This document shows, piece after piece, positions 10,084-19,518 of a DNA stretch of 64,000 nucleotides. The notes beneath the pieces were generated by a model. It was given only the letters and a program-made list of their open reading frames with translations. It ran no database searches and was not told where the DNA came from. The stretch's first letter is position 1; every line of letters starts with the position of its first letter. The position numbers were made by a program, and so were the translations under genes. Source of the stretch: Paracoccus mutanolyticus (lineage in GTDB: Bacteria > Pseudomonadota > Alphaproteobacteria > Rhodobacterales > Rhodobacteraceae); assembly GCF_003285265.1 (NCBI RefSeq), contig NZ_CP030239.1, forward strand, positions 3,380,131 through 3,444,130, in the 5' to 3' direction.

Positions 10084-11590
10084 TGATGGGTTCCCGTTGC
10101 ATGGGCCATGACGCGTTCCGGCGTCAGGTCGCCGCGCGGCGCCGAAGCCCGCAGCGCGGCCTTCGGCCATGACGGCGATGCGGTCGGCCAGACCCAGCAC
10201 CTCGGGCAGTTCCGAGGACACCAGCAGGATCGCGGCCCCCTGGGCGGCCAGTTCGCGGATGATGCGATAGATCTCGGATTTCGCGCCGATGTCGACGCCG
10301 CGCGTCGGCTCGTCCAGGATCAGGACGCGGGGCCTGGTCAGCAGCCATTGCGCCAGCACGACCTTCTGCTGGTTGCCGCCGGACAGGGTACCTGCGGGCG
10401 TGTCCAGCGCTTGGTGCGGATCGCCAGCCGCCGCACCTCGGCGCCGGCGGCGCGGCGTTCCTCGGCAAAGCGCAGGAAGCCGCCCCGACCCGAGAACCGG
10501 CCCAGCGAGGCGGCCGAGATGTTCGAGCGAACGCCCGCGCCCAGGATCAGCCCCTCTTCCTTGCGGTTCTCGGTGACAAAGCCGATGCCGGCGGCAATGG
10601 CCTCGGCCGGGTCGCGCGGATGCAAGGGGCTGCCGCCGACGATGATCTGGCCGGTCGCGGCGCGCATCCCGAACAGCGCCTTCATCACTTCGGACCGGCC
10701 GGAGCCGACCAGCCCGTAAAAGCCCAGGATCTCGCCCGGGCGGACGGCGAAGGAGACATCGCTGAACGCCTTGCCGATGGACAGGCCCCGCACCTCGAGC
10801 GCGGGGGCGCGGGCAAGGTCCGGCGCCGGGGTCAGGCGGGGCGGATAGATTTCCTCCATCCGGCGCCCGACCATCAGCGCGATCAGGTCCTCGATGGTGG
10901 TATCCTCGCGCTGGCGGGTCGCGACATATTCGCCGTCGCGGATGACGGTGATGTCATCGGACAGCCGCATGATCTCCTCCATCCGGTGCGAGATGTACAG
11001 GATCGCGGTGCCCCGCGCCTTGAGCCGCTCGACGATGCGGAACAGGATCTCGGCCTCGGAATCGGACAGGGACGACGTAGGCTCGTCCAGGATCAGCACC
11101 TTGGCCGGGCGGCTCAGGCCCTTGGCGATTTCGACCAGCTGGCGCTGTGCGATGGACAGTTGGCCGACGCGCGCGCCCACATCGACCGGCAGGCCCAGGT
11201 CGCGCACCAGCGCCGCCGCCTGGGCCCGCAGCTTGCGGTCGTTGATCAAGCCCAGGCGGGACGGCTCGTGCGTGGCCATGATGTTCTCGGCCACCGTCAG
11301 GTTGTCGGACAGGCTGACTTCCTGAAAGACGATCGCCAGGCCCTGCGCCGCCGCTCCTGCGGGCTTTGCGGCGCATAGGGGCGGCCGTCCAGCACCATCT
11401 CGCCGCCCGAAGGCTGGTGGACCCCCACCAGGATCTTCATCAGCGTGGACTTGCCGGCGCCGTTCTCGCCCAGGATGGTATGGACGCGGCCGGGCCTGAC
11501 GTCGAGCCGCATGGACTTGAGCGCCGCGACCGGGCCGAAGCTTTTTCTGACGTCGCGCAGGGACAGCACGACTGGCGCGGTCTGGCTCAT
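10080..11590 (-). CDS. Ribose-type sugar ABC transporter ATP-binding protein (RbsA family; frameshifted)
   Basis: A double-domain ATPase of about 503 residues. Domain 1 has Walker [10 protein letters not shown], signature [16 protein letters not shown] and Walker [14 protein letters not shown]. Domain 2 has the degenerate Walker [10 protein letters not shown] and a second Walker [13 protein letters not shown]. The start ATG at 11590 precedes [18 protein letters not shown]. Frame slips lie near 11350, near 10395 (through the second signature motif) and near 10140. The gene ends in an ATGA overlap with the permease. It energises import of the sugar handled by the following kinase. Confidence 0.88.
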
Positions 11591-11656
11591 CCGCTTGCCT
11601 CCTCCCCCAGGGCCGGCGCAAGGCATCGCGGGGCGGCGCCTTGCGCGACAATGACC

Positions 11657-12545
11657 CTATTTCTTGACGTAGACGCCCGGCACGATGGGCTGCTCGGCGG
11701 GAACGTCCTTGCCCTCGATGACCATGGCGGCCGTGTCCACGGCGGTCTTGCCCATCTGGTCGGGGAACTGCTGGATCACGCCGACCATGGTCGGGTTGGT
11801 ATCGACCGCGTTGCGGGCCTCTTCCATGCCGTCAAAGCCGATCACCTTGACCTTGCCCTCAAGCCCCGCCGACTTCACGGCGACGGTCGCCGCCAGCGCC
11901 GCATCGTCGCCAAAGCCGAAGATGCCGGTGATGTCGGGATTGGCCTGCAGCATGTTCTGCGCGACGGCCAGGGCCTCGGCCCGGGTGATGCCGGTCTGCT
12001 GGGCGACGATCTCGATGCCCGGATGCGCCTCGAGCGCCTTCTTGAAGCCCTCGATGCGGGCGACGACCGACTGGACGGTGGGATAGTCGATGATCGCGAC
12101 CTTGCCCTGACCGCCCAGGACCTGGGCCATCAATTCGCCCGCCTTCACGCCGCCGGCATAGTTGTCGGTGCCGATGTGGGACGTGACCTTGGCGTTCGCC
12201 GCCGGCACGTCCACGGTCAACGACCTTGATGCCCGCGGCCTCGGCCTTGGCGATGGCAGCCATCACGCCCTGGCTGTCCACCGGCGAGATCACGATGACA
12301 TCGACGCCCTTGACGATGAAGTCCTCGACATCGGCCAGCTGCTTGTTCAGGTCCTGGTTGGCGATGCTGATTTCCAGCGGCACGCCCTTGGCCTCGGCCT
12401 CGGACTTCATCGCATCGGCCAGTTCGATATAGAACGGATGCTGCTGCGTCAGCAGCGAGGCACCGATGCCGTCGGCCTGCGCCGCCCCGCCAAAGGCCAG
12501 CGCGGCCGAGGTCAGCAGCGCCGAAAGCGCAATCTTGTAGGTCAT
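11657..12545 (-). CDS. Periplasmic sugar-binding protein, RbsB type (frameshifted)
   Basis: About 296 residues with a Sec signal peptide (MTYKIALSALLTSAALAFGG, cleavage after AQA). The type-1 periplasmic-binding fold shows SLLTQQHPFYIELADAMKSE near the N-terminus, VDVIVISPVDSQGV, HIGTDNYAGGVKAGEL and IFGFGDDAALAATVAV. One extra base near 12219 breaks the frame at KVVTVDVPAAN. It is the first gene of the operon and is followed 66 bases later by the ATPase. Substrate is probably a monosaccharide or polyol. Confidence 0.9.
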
Positions 12546-12994
12546 GAGGCCCTCCCAAGGTCTCAACATCAACGAGACAGCCGGCCCAGGCCGGCGACGC
12601 ACCGGATTCCCGTTCCGGCGGTCAGGGAGGTTTAGAACAAAAAATTTTACGGGTGTCAATTATAGACGTTACTCGAGGTAATTTTCTGCCCTAAGTACTC
12701 ACGAGCGAAAGCTTCTTCGAATAGTTTCCTCAATCAATTCAATAAGGTTGCCACGGCACCGGCGGGTCGCAGAAAGGACAGGCGAGGCGGCCGTGGGTGG
12801 CCGCCCCGCCATGCTGCCCGCATCACGCCATCTCTTTGGCCACCGGCAGTCGAGCATCGACCCGGATGACCTCTTTGCGCAGGGTTCGCGCTGTCCGACA
12901 CCTAGGGACTGCAGGTGGGCGAACTGTGCCTGCCAGGGCCAGGATCACCGAAGCGCCGCCCATGGCCTGGCCGGCCGGGCGGCGCCCCCTTGCG
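12546..12994. other. Intergenic region upstream of the sugar operon
   Basis: About 450 bases without a supported gene. The part next to the binding-protein start (12620-12750) is notably AT-rich (AAAAAATTTT, GTCAATTATAGACG) and is where the operon promoter and LacI operator are expected. No clear operator palindrome was recognised. The GC-rich half (12750-12994) contains short open frames without recognisable homology. Confidence 0.4.
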
Positions 12995-13659
12995 TCAGAT
13001 CAGAAAGTCGCTGCTGTCCAGTTGCGCCACGCGGAAGTTGTCGATGGTGATGGTGGTATCGGCCGACAGCCGCAGCACCACATCGTCGCCAACCTGCTGG
13101 GCCGAGCGGATCAGCGCGTTGACCTGCGCCGCGCTGTAGTCGTCGATATCCGCCGATCCTCGCCATTGCGGAAATCGGTGATGCGGTCGCGCCCGTCGCC
13201 ACGCTCGAACTCGAACACATCGGCGCCGGCGCCGCCGGTCAGCGTGTCGGCCCCTGCCCCGCCGTCCAGCGTGTCGCGACCTGCGCCGCCGTGCAGGAAG
13301 TCGAACCCGCTGCCACCGTCCAGATCGTCATTGCCCGCGCCGCCCAGCAGGCGGTCGTTGCCGGCGTCGCCGTCCAGTTCGTCGTTGCCGTCATCGCCGG
13401 CAAGCGTGTCGTTGCCCGCGCCGCCTTCAAGTTCGTCATGACCCACGCCACCGTGCAGAAGATCGTTGCCGGTGCCGCCCTCAAGCTCGTCATTGCCGGC
13501 GCCGCCATACAGCTTGTCGTTGCCGGCCCCGCCCTCGATTTCGTCATTGCCGCCGTGACCCAGGATGGTGTCGTTCCCGCCCAGCCCGGACAGCCAGTCC
13601 GAGAGGTTGGTTCCCGCGATCCGGTCGGCCAGGTTGGTTCCGATCTTGCGTGCCATCAT
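12995..13659 (-). CDS. Small RTX (hemolysin-type calcium-binding repeat) protein, frameshifted near its C-terminus
   Basis: About 221 residues after correcting one missing base near 13150. A short N-terminus (MMARKIGTNLADRIAGTNLS) leads straight into fourteen GGxGxDxLx nonapeptides (residues 25-150), which bind calcium as a parallel beta roll. The tail VFEFERGDGRDRITDFRNGED and the final FRVAQLDSSDFLI resemble the C-terminal secretion region of type I-secreted RTX proteins. There is no N-terminal signal peptide and no effector domain. No type I secretion genes are nearby. It is divergent from a PepSY/two-component operon. Role unknown; calcium-stabilised surface or matrix protein is a guess. 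Confidence 0.85.
13210..13587 (-). repeat. Fourteen tandem RTX nonapeptide repeats
   Basis: 27-base units encoding GGAGNDxLx-type nonapeptides in frame within the RTX gene. Divergence among units is mostly at variable positions 3, 7 and 9. Confidence 0.9.
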
Positions 13660-13796
13660 GCGATCCTTTCGTTGTTGATTCGGGTTTCGGGGCGCGCTGC
13701 CCCGGCTTGTGCCTTCGTCTTGCCACAACCCGCCTGACAGCGCTCTGATCCGATCTGTCAGCGAAATGTCAGCGGCGAACCGCTAGATAAGGCGTC

Positions 13797-14126
13797 ATGA
13801 CACGCGCGCTTTTCCTTTTCCTTGCCCTGCTGCTGGCGCCGCAGGTCGCCGGCGGCCAGGGCAGCCCCGGGCCGGCCGCCGGCCCCGGTCCCGACGTCGA
13901 GCTGGCCCGCGACCTGGTCGAACGCGGCGAGATCCTGCCCCTGGCCCAGGTCCTGGCCCGGTTGCAGGAACAGCACCCCGGCAAGGTGATCGAGGTCGAA
14001 CTGGAATACAGCAACGGAATTCTGGTCTATGAAGTCGACCTGGTCACCACCGACGGCCGCCTGATCGAGGTGGACATGAACGCCGCCAACGGCACAATCG
14101 TGGATGTGGACGAGGAAGAGGACTGA
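13797..14126 (+). CDS. PepSY-domain periplasmic protein
   Basis: A 109-residue protein with a Sec signal peptide (MTRALFLFLALLLAPQVAGG). A PepSY domain covers residues 35-105: ARDLVERGEILPLAQVLARL, then VIEVELEYSNGILVYEVDLV and GRLIEVDMNAANGTIVDVD. It ends in an acidic EDEEED-like tail. The stop codon is directly followed by the response-regulator ATG, so the three genes form an operon. Small PepSY proteins beside OmpR-type two-component systems are thought to modulate the sensor or be its target. A possible role in envelope or divalent-cation stress is inference. Confidence 0.88.
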   Translation: MTRALFLFLALLLAPQVAGGQGSPGPAAGPGPDVELARDLVERGEILPLAQVLARLQEQHPGKVIEVELEYSNGILVYEVDLVTTDGRLIEVDMNAANGTIVDVDEEED

Positions 14127-14789
14127 ATGCGCGCCCTGGTGGTCGAAGACGATCCCCGCATCGCGGCCGATCTGGACCGCGCGCTGACCGGCTCGGGTTT
14201 TCGGGTCGAGACGGTGGCGGATGGCGACAGCGCCTGGTTTCGCGGCGGGACCGAGAATTACGACCTGATCGTGCTGGACCTGAACCTGCCCCGGCTGGAC
14301 GGGCTGACCGTGCTGAAGCGCTGGCGCGCCGAGGGCTGCGAAAGCCCGGTTCTGATCCTGACCGCGCGCGGCGCCTGGACCGAACGGGTCGAGGGCATCG
14401 ACGCGGGCGCCGACGATTACCTTCCCAAGCCCTTCCGCATGGAGGAGCTGATCGCCCGCGCCCGCGCCCTGGTGCGCCGTGCGGGCGGGCGCGGTGCGGG
14501 CCAGCAGCAGTTCGGCCGGCTGGTGGTGGACCTGAACCGCATGACGGTCGCGCTGGACGGGATACCCGTGGCGGTGACGCCGCTGGAGTTCCGCCTGCTG
14601 GCCTATCTGGCGCTGAACCGCGACCGGGTGATCGCGCCGGGCGAACTGCTGGAGCATCTTTACGGCGACGACGACGCGCGCGAAGCGAACGCGCTTGAAG
14701 CCATCGTCGCCCGCCTGCGCCGCAAGCTCGGGCCCGGCGTCATCGCCACGCGGCGCGGCTTCGGCTATCACCTGGACGCGCAGGCGTGA
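14127..14789 (+). CDS. OmpR/PhoP-family response regulator
   Basis: 220 residues. The receiver domain has the acidic pair E7-D8-D9, phospho-acceptor D51 in LIVLDLNLPRLDG, and the conserved Lys in YLPKPF near residue 101. The C-terminal winged-helix (residues 125-218) includes VTPLEFRLLAYLALN and the recognition region NALEAIVARLRRKLG. It starts immediately after the PepSY stop and overlaps the kinase start by four bases (GTGA), so stoichiometric translation is likely. Confidence 0.94.
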   Translation: MRALVVEDDPRIAADLDRALTGSGFRVETVADGDSAWFRGGTENYDLIVLDLNLPRLDGLTVLKRWRAEGCESPVLILTARGAWTERVEGIDAGADDYLPKPFRMEELIARARALVRRAGGRGAGQQQFGRLVVDLNRMTVALDGIPVAVTPLEFRLLAYLALNRDRVIAPGELLEHLYGDDDAREANALEAIVARLRRKLGPGVIATRRGFGYHLDAQA

Positions 14790-16132
14790 AGGTTTCGATC
14801 CGCTGGCGGATGATGCTGGCCGGGGCGCTCGCCATCGTGGTGGCGCTGGCCTTGTCGTCGGTCGGGCTGGCACTGCTGTTCGACCGCCATGTGGAACGCA
14901 TCGCTCAGGCCGACCTGAAATCGCGGGCCCTGGCCCTGGCCTCGATGGTCGAGCGTCTGCCCCCCGGCCGCCCCGCCCTGCGCCCGGTGCCGCTGGACCC
15001 GCTTTATGAGCAGGTCTTTTCGGGCCATTACTGGCAGATCAGGCTGGGGGACGACCTGCGCCATTCCCGCTCGCTCTGGGATGCCAACCTGCCCATGGTC
15101 GAGGCCCCCCCCGTTCCCGGCCGCCTGACGATGCTGGACCTGACCGGCCCGCAGTCCGAGTCGCTGATCGCCCTGCAACAGGACCTGCTGATCGGTTCCG
15201 GGGCGGATGCGGTGCCGCTGCAGATCCTGGTCGCGCTTGACCGCAACGAACTGGCGCTGGCCCGGCGCGGCTTCATGCGCGACCTGCTGCCCTATCTTTC
15301 GTTGCTGGGGGCGCTGCTGCTGACGGCGTTCTTCGTGCAGATCAGCGTCGGCCTGCAACCCCTGGCGCAGGTTGGCGCCCGGGTGGCCGAACTTGCTCGC
15401 GGCGCGCGCACCCGGATCGGCACTGACATGCCGGCCGAGGTGGTCCCGCTGGCCAGCCAGATCGACACGCTGCTGGATGCCCGCGACCGGGAACTGGCCC
15501 GCGCCCGCCACCGCGCGGCGGACCTTGCCCATGGCCTGAAAACCCCCTTGCAGGCGCTGATGGGCGACGCCCGACAACTGCGCGACAGCGGCCAGCACGA
15601 GATCGCCGAAAGCATCGAAACCATCGCCGCCGCCATGCGCCGCCATGTCGACCGCGAACTGGCCCGGGCCCGCATCCAGACCGACCGCGCCGCGGCCGGC
15701 GCCGACCCCGCGCAGGTGCTGCGCAAGCTGGTCGAGGTCCTGCGCCGCACCCCGCAGGGCGGCCTGATCGACTGGCGGATCGAGGCGCCCGAGCCGCTGC
15801 GCGCCCGCATCGACGCGGGCGACCTGACCGAGGCGCTTGGGGCGCTGATGGAAAACGCCATGCGCCACGCGCATGAAACCGTCACCGCCTCGGTCCGGGC
15901 CGAAGGCGGTAAGGTGGCAATCCGGGTCCGCGACGACGGCCCCGGCGTGCCCGAGGCCGACCTGACCCGCCTGACCCAGCGCGGCCTCAGCCTCGACCCG
16001 GAAAGCGAGGGACAGGGCATTGGCCTGGCCCTGGTCGCGGGCGTGGCCGATGCCGCCGGGGGCAGCCTGCGGATGCGCAACGCCCGCCCGGGACTCGAGG
16101 TGCTGCTGACGCTGGACCCGGCCGCGCGCTAG
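14786..16132 (+). CDS. Membrane sensor histidine kinase
   Basis: 448 residues, GTG start overlapping the regulator stop. Transmembrane helix 1 is at about 10-32. A periplasmic sensor of about 135 residues follows, then helix 2 at about 168-190 and a HAMP-like linker. The dimerisation domain carries H249 in DLAHGLKTPLQAL. The ATPase domain has the N box ENAMRHAHE and G boxes DDGPGVPE and GQGIGLALV. Organisation is that of QseC/PhoQ-type kinases. The stimulus is unknown; the short periplasmic domain and PepSY partner suggest an envelope cue. Confidence 0.93.
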   Translation: MKVSIRWRMMLAGALAIVVALALSSVGLALLFDRHVERIAQADLKSRALALASMVERLPPGRPALRPVPLDPLYEQVFSGHYWQIRLGDDLRHSRSLWDANLPMVEAPPVPGRLTMLDLTGPQSESLIALQQDLLIGSGADAVPLQILVALDRNELALARRGFMRDLLPYLSLLGALLLTAFFVQISVGLQPLAQVGARVAELARGARTRIGTDMPAEVVPLASQIDTLLDARDRELARARHRAADLAHGLKTPLQALMGDARQLRDSGQHEIAESIETIAAAMRRHVDRELARARIQTDRAAAGADPAQVLRKLVEVLRRTPQGGLIDWRIEAPEPLRARIDAGDLTEALGALMENAMRHAHETVTASVRAEGGKVAIRVRDDGPGVPEADLTRLTQRGLSLDPESEGQGIGLALVAGVADAAGGSLRMRNARPGLEVLLTLDPAAR

Positions 16133-16137
16133 GGCCT

Positions 16138-17190
16138 TCAGGCCCAGGTGTCGCCCACGGTGAACCCTTCCGTGAACGGATCGTCGTGGTCCAGCACCAG
16201 CGTGTTCAGCCCATAGATCCAGCTGGTTCCCGAGACCTCGGGAACGACCGCGGCGCGGCCGGCGATGGTCGTTTCCTCGACCAGGCGGCCGGTATAGACA
16301 TTGCCGAGGATGCTTTGGTGGCGGAAGGGCCGGTTCAGCGGCAATTCGCCCTTGGCGTGCAGCACCGCCATCTTGGCGCAGGTGCCCGTGCCGCAAGGGC
16401 AGCGGTCGATCGCGCCGGTCCAGGTCGCCGGATCGTCCCAGGAGAAGTCGCCCGAGGCCATGGTGACGGCGTTCTTCCAGTCCGCGTTCGGGTCCCCGGT
16501 CGGTCCCGAAAGCTGCGAGATGGTGATGCCCACGCCGGGATAGTCGGGATGGGCGACCGGCAGCTGCTCGATCGCGGCCTGCCGGATCATCGAGGACACG
16601 CGCGTGATTTCGCGCCCATGGTCGGGGATCAGCTCCAGGCCCGGGAACTGGCGCACGTCCGCGATGACATAGAACATGCCGCCCCAGCCCACATCGACGC
16701 GCACACGCCCCAGGTGCGGCACGTCGATTTCGGCGTCCAGATGCGCGGCAAAGGCGGGCACGTTGCGGAACGTCACGCTTTTGACCTTGCCGCCCTGACA
16801 TTCGGCGCGCACGCGGATCAGCCCGGCCGGCGCCTCGAGCACCAGTTCGGTCACCGGCTCCTGCATCGGCAGCAAGCCCATCTCGAGCAGCACGGTGACG
16901 ACCGAGATCGTGTTCCCGCCCGACATGACGGGATATTCGATCTGCTCCATGATGATATAGCCGGCATCGGCCTCGGGGTGGGTCGGGGGCACGATGATGT
17001 TGCAGCAATGCGCCGGATAGCCGCGCGGCTCGCGCAGCATCAGCTTGCGCAACTGGTCGTCGTTGGTTTCCAGCCATTTCATCTTTTCATAGACGGAATT
17101 GCCCGGAATGTGCGGCACGCCGCCGGTGATGACACGCATCGGCGTTCCGGCATGGGTATCGACGGCATTGATCATGCGCTTGAACGCCAT
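16138..17190 (-). CDS. Proline racemase family protein, probable hydroxyproline or proline-betaine 2-epimerase
   Basis: 350 residues, intact. Proline-racemase superfamily enzymes use two catalytic residues on opposite faces. Here they are Ser90 (in MSGGNTIS, normally MCGH) and Cys266 (in DRCPCGTGTC). Ser/Cys members occur in the superfamily and include 4-hydroxyproline epimerases. N-terminal INAVDTHAGTPMRVITGGVP and the C-terminal FRHQSILGNVYTGRLVEET are also typical. The start at 17190 is chosen because the AFKRMINAVDTH start is conserved. It follows a betaine-binding protein on the same strand, consistent with turnover of proline-type betaines or hydroxyproline. The exact substrate cannot be fixed. 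Confidence 0.85.
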   Translation of the reverse strand: MAFKRMINAVDTHAGTPMRVITGGVPHIPGNSVYEKMKWLETNDDQLRKLMLREPRGYPAHCCNIIVPPTHPEADAGYIIMEQIEYPVMSGGNTISVVTVLLEMGLLPMQEPVTELVLEAPAGLIRVRAECQGGKVKSVTFRNVPAFAAHLDAEIDVPHLGRVRVDVGWGGMFYVIADVRQFPGLELIPDHGREITRVSSMIRQAAIEQLPVAHPDYPGVGITISQLSGPTGDPNADWKNAVTMASGDFSWDDPATWTGAIDRCPCGTGTCAKMAVLHAKGELPLNRPFRHQSILGNVYTGRLVEETTIAGRAAVVPEVSGTSWIYGLNTLVLDHDDPFTEGFTVGDTWA

Positions 17191-17261
17191 GACTCTCTCC
17201 TGGAAATGATGGTGGTCGGCCGCCCGGGCGCCGGCCCGGGCGGAAACGGTTGGACCAGGAC

Positions 17262-18269
17262 CTAAAGGGCGGCTTCGACCTTCTGGGCCACTTCGGGCGG
17301 CACCCATTTGGTCCAGATATCCTTGCTTTCCTTCAGGAAGTGGACGGCGCCATCCTCGCCCGTGGCTTGGTTGTCGGTTTCCCAGGCCATCAGCTTGCTG
17401 ACGGTGTCGTTGCTCCAGCCGCGGGTGGTGAAATAGGCCATGACCTCGGGGCTGGTGCGTGCGGCGAAATCCTTGGTGACGACCGTCATCACCTCGTCCA
17501 CGGGCCAGCCGGTGATCTTGGGATCGGCGCAGTCGAGCGTGGTGATGCAGCGCTTCCATTCGTCGGGATCGTGTTCGACCGTCGCCTGCAGCATCACCAT
17601 GGGATATTTGCCCAAGAGCGCGGTCGGCGCCCAGTAATAGGTGATGAACCCTTCCTGCCGCTCGTAGGCCTTGGCGATGGCCCCGTCGAGGCCCGCGGCC
17701 GAGCCAGGGCTCATCAGGTTGAAGCCCTTGGCCTCGGCGCCATAGGCTTTGTAAAGCTGCGCGGTGACGACCGTGGCGCCCCAGCCTTCGGCCCCGTTGA
17801 AGATCACGCCCTTGCCGGAATCCTCAGGGTCGGGAAACAGTTCGGGATGGGCCAGGGCGTCGTCGACGGTCTTGATCTCGGGATGGGCGTCGGCCAGGTA
17901 TTTCGGGATCCACCAGCCCTGGATGCCACCATCGGGCAGCGCGGGGGCGCCATAGATGATCTTGCCCTCGGCCAGGCCGCGCGGCACCACTTCGGGCAGC
18001 AGGTTCACCCAGGTTTCCGAGGACACGTCGGGATCGCCCTTTTCCACCATCGAGGTGGTCGTGGGCACGGTGTCGCCCGGCACTGTCTCGACGGTGCAGC
18101 CATAGCCGTGCTCCAGGATGAACTTGTCGACAAAGGTCAGCACCTCGGCGCTTTGCACATTGTGGACGGCCAGCGTCACATCCCCGCATTCCGCGCCAAG
18201 TGCCATGCCGCCTGCCCCGCAGAAGGCGGCGGCAAGGACAGTCGAGCCAAGCAGTTTCTGCATTTCCAT
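17262..18269 (-). CDS. Glycine-betaine/proline-betaine-type ABC substrate-binding protein (copy 1)
   Basis: 335 residues with an N-terminal signal peptide (MEMQKLLGSTVLAAAFCGAG). The OpuAC/ProX-type fold shows the start of the mature domain at CGDVTLAVHNVQSAEVL, a WVNLLPEVVPRGLAEGKI segment, and FITYYWAPTALLGKYPMV. Aromatic residues of such segments form the quaternary-amine cage in the family. It is closely related to the second binding protein at 22970. It has no permease of its own and lies upstream of the epimerase in the same direction. It probably feeds the ProVW-type permease encoded further along. Confidence 0.88.
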   Translation of the reverse strand: MEMQKLLGSTVLAAAFCGAGGMALGAECGDVTLAVHNVQSAEVLTFVDKFILEHGYGCTVETVPGDTVPTTTSMVEKGDPDVSSETWVNLLPEVVPRGLAEGKIIYGAPALPDGGIQGWWIPKYLADAHPEIKTVDDALAHPELFPDPEDSGKGVIFNGAEGWGATVVTAQLYKAYGAEAKGFNLMSPGSAAGLDGAIAKAYERQEGFITYYWAPTALLGKYPMVMLQATVEHDPDEWKRCITTLDCADPKITGWPVDEVMTVVTKDFAARTSPEVMAYFTTRGWSNDTVSKLMAWETDNQATGEDGAVHFLKESKDIWTKWVPPEVAQKVEAAL

Positions 18270-18346
18270 CTCCCTGTATGCGGCTGGTTGTTGGAGGGTG
18301 CCGCTTTGTTTCGAAATACCGCCAGAGCTCGATGGGTTTCAGAACC

Positions 18347-18366
18347 GTATATGATATTTCAGATAC
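18347..18366. promoter_or_regulatory. Imperfect palindrome upstream of betaine-binding protein gene
   Basis: GTATATGATATTTCAGATAC matches its reverse complement at 16 of 20 positions. It lies about 80 bases upstream of the binding-protein start in an otherwise GC-rich area, suggesting an operator. Confidence 0.35.
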
Positions 18367-18462
18367 AGTTTTGTGCGAGTGCCGCGATTCGGTCAAGCAC
18401 GATCAACGAAAGAAGGGAATTTCTGCGCTGTCGCGGGTCTTTCGAAGGAGGGTGGAAATGCA

Positions 18463-18489
18463 AAACCGCCCCTTTTGCGGGGGCGGTTT
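18463..18489 (-). terminator. Terminator downstream of etfA
   Basis: Ten-base stem AAACCGCCCC / GGGGCGGTTT with a short loop. On the minus strand it is followed by a T-rich tract, about 120 bases past the etfA stop. Confidence 0.7.
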
Positions 18490-18612
18490 CGGTCCGGGGC
18501 TGGGCCGGCGCGTTGCGTGGGGTGGCCGGGGGCTCTGCCCCCGCGGCCCCGTGGCCCCCGCCGGGGCCGCGGGGACGCGCCCCCCGGGGTATTTGCGCAG
18601 ACGGTGAAGCGC

Positions 18613-19518
18613 TCAGAGCTTTCCTGTGAGTTCCGGCACCACGGTGAAGAGGTCACCGACGAGGCCGTAGTCGGCGACCTGGAAGATGGGGGCCTCCTCG
18701 TCCTTGTTGATGGCGACGATCACCTTCGAATCCTTCATCCCCGCCAGGTGCTGGATCGCGCCCGAGATGCCCACGGCCACGTAAAGCTCGGGCGCCACCA
18801 CCTTGCCGGTCTGCCCGACCTGCCAGTCGTTCGGCGCATAGCCACTGTCGACCGCCGCGCGCGACGCGCCGACCGCCGCGCCCAGCTTGTCGGCGAGCTG
18901 CTCGATGATCGCGAAGCTCTCCTTCGACCCCAGCGCCCGGCCGCCCGAGACCACGCGTTTCGCGCTTGTCAGTTCGGGACGGTCGCTCTCGGCCACCTCG
19001 TCGGCGACCCAGGACGACAGCCCCGGATCGGCCGCGGCCGCCGCCTCGGCGATCGCCGCCGAGCCGCCGCCGGGCGCCGCCTCGAAGCTTGCCGTGCGCA
19101 GCGTGAAGACCTTGGTCGCATCCTTCGAGCGCACCGTCTGGATCGCGTTGCCGGCATAGATCGGGCGCTCGAACGTGCCCTCGTCGATCACCTTCGAGAC
19201 CTCCGACAGAACCATCACGTCCAGAAGCGCCGCGACGCGCGGCAGCACGTTCTTGGCATCCGTCGACGGGCGCGGTGGTTGTCGGCGAGCGCCGGCCGCG
19301 GCACGTCGGGCAGCCGTGCCGCCAGAAGGGCCTGGCCTCAAGGGGCATCAGCCACAGCACCTTCGCCCGCCGGCGACGTGCCGCCTCGGCGGCGGCGGCG
19401 CGGGCCTGCGCGCCCGCCACCAGAACCGGCGCCGCGCCCAAGCCGGACCGCGTCCATCGGCCCCGGCCGCGTCCAGGTTCGCGCTGCCGGTCGGGACTTC
19501 CTGGATCAGGACAGCCGG
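18613..19518 (-). CDS. etfA: Electron transfer flavoprotein alpha subunit (N-terminal part garbled by indels)
   Basis: EtfA carries the FAD and passes electrons from flavoprotein dehydrogenases to the quinone pool. The C-terminal two thirds are clean: [61 protein letters not shown] and the final [19 protein letters not shown]. Between 19265 and 19518 several indels scramble the frame, although AVLIQEV and a [11 protein letters not shown]-like stretch can be traced. The natural ATG is not preserved. The length of about 302 codons matches the family. It follows etfB and a demethylase, whose electron acceptor it may be. Confidence 0.88.

Noticed and set aside
12750-12990. Short open frames upstream of the RTX gene
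   Set aside because: No homology, no ribosome-binding site of note and arginine-rich shadow composition.
13210-13587. Regular tandem repeats resembling a CRISPR or satellite array
   Set aside because: 27-base units without spacers, coding in frame for RTX nonapeptides.
16132-16145. GGGCCT-TC-AGGCCC hairpin between kinase and epimerase genes
   Set aside because: Short stem overlapping coding ends and no T tract, so not called as a terminator.
14768-17077. 769-residue minus-strand open frame across the kinase and epimerase genes
   Set aside because: It lies antisense to a clear histidine kinase and out of frame with the epimerase. The composition is that of a high-GC shadow frame, without domains.
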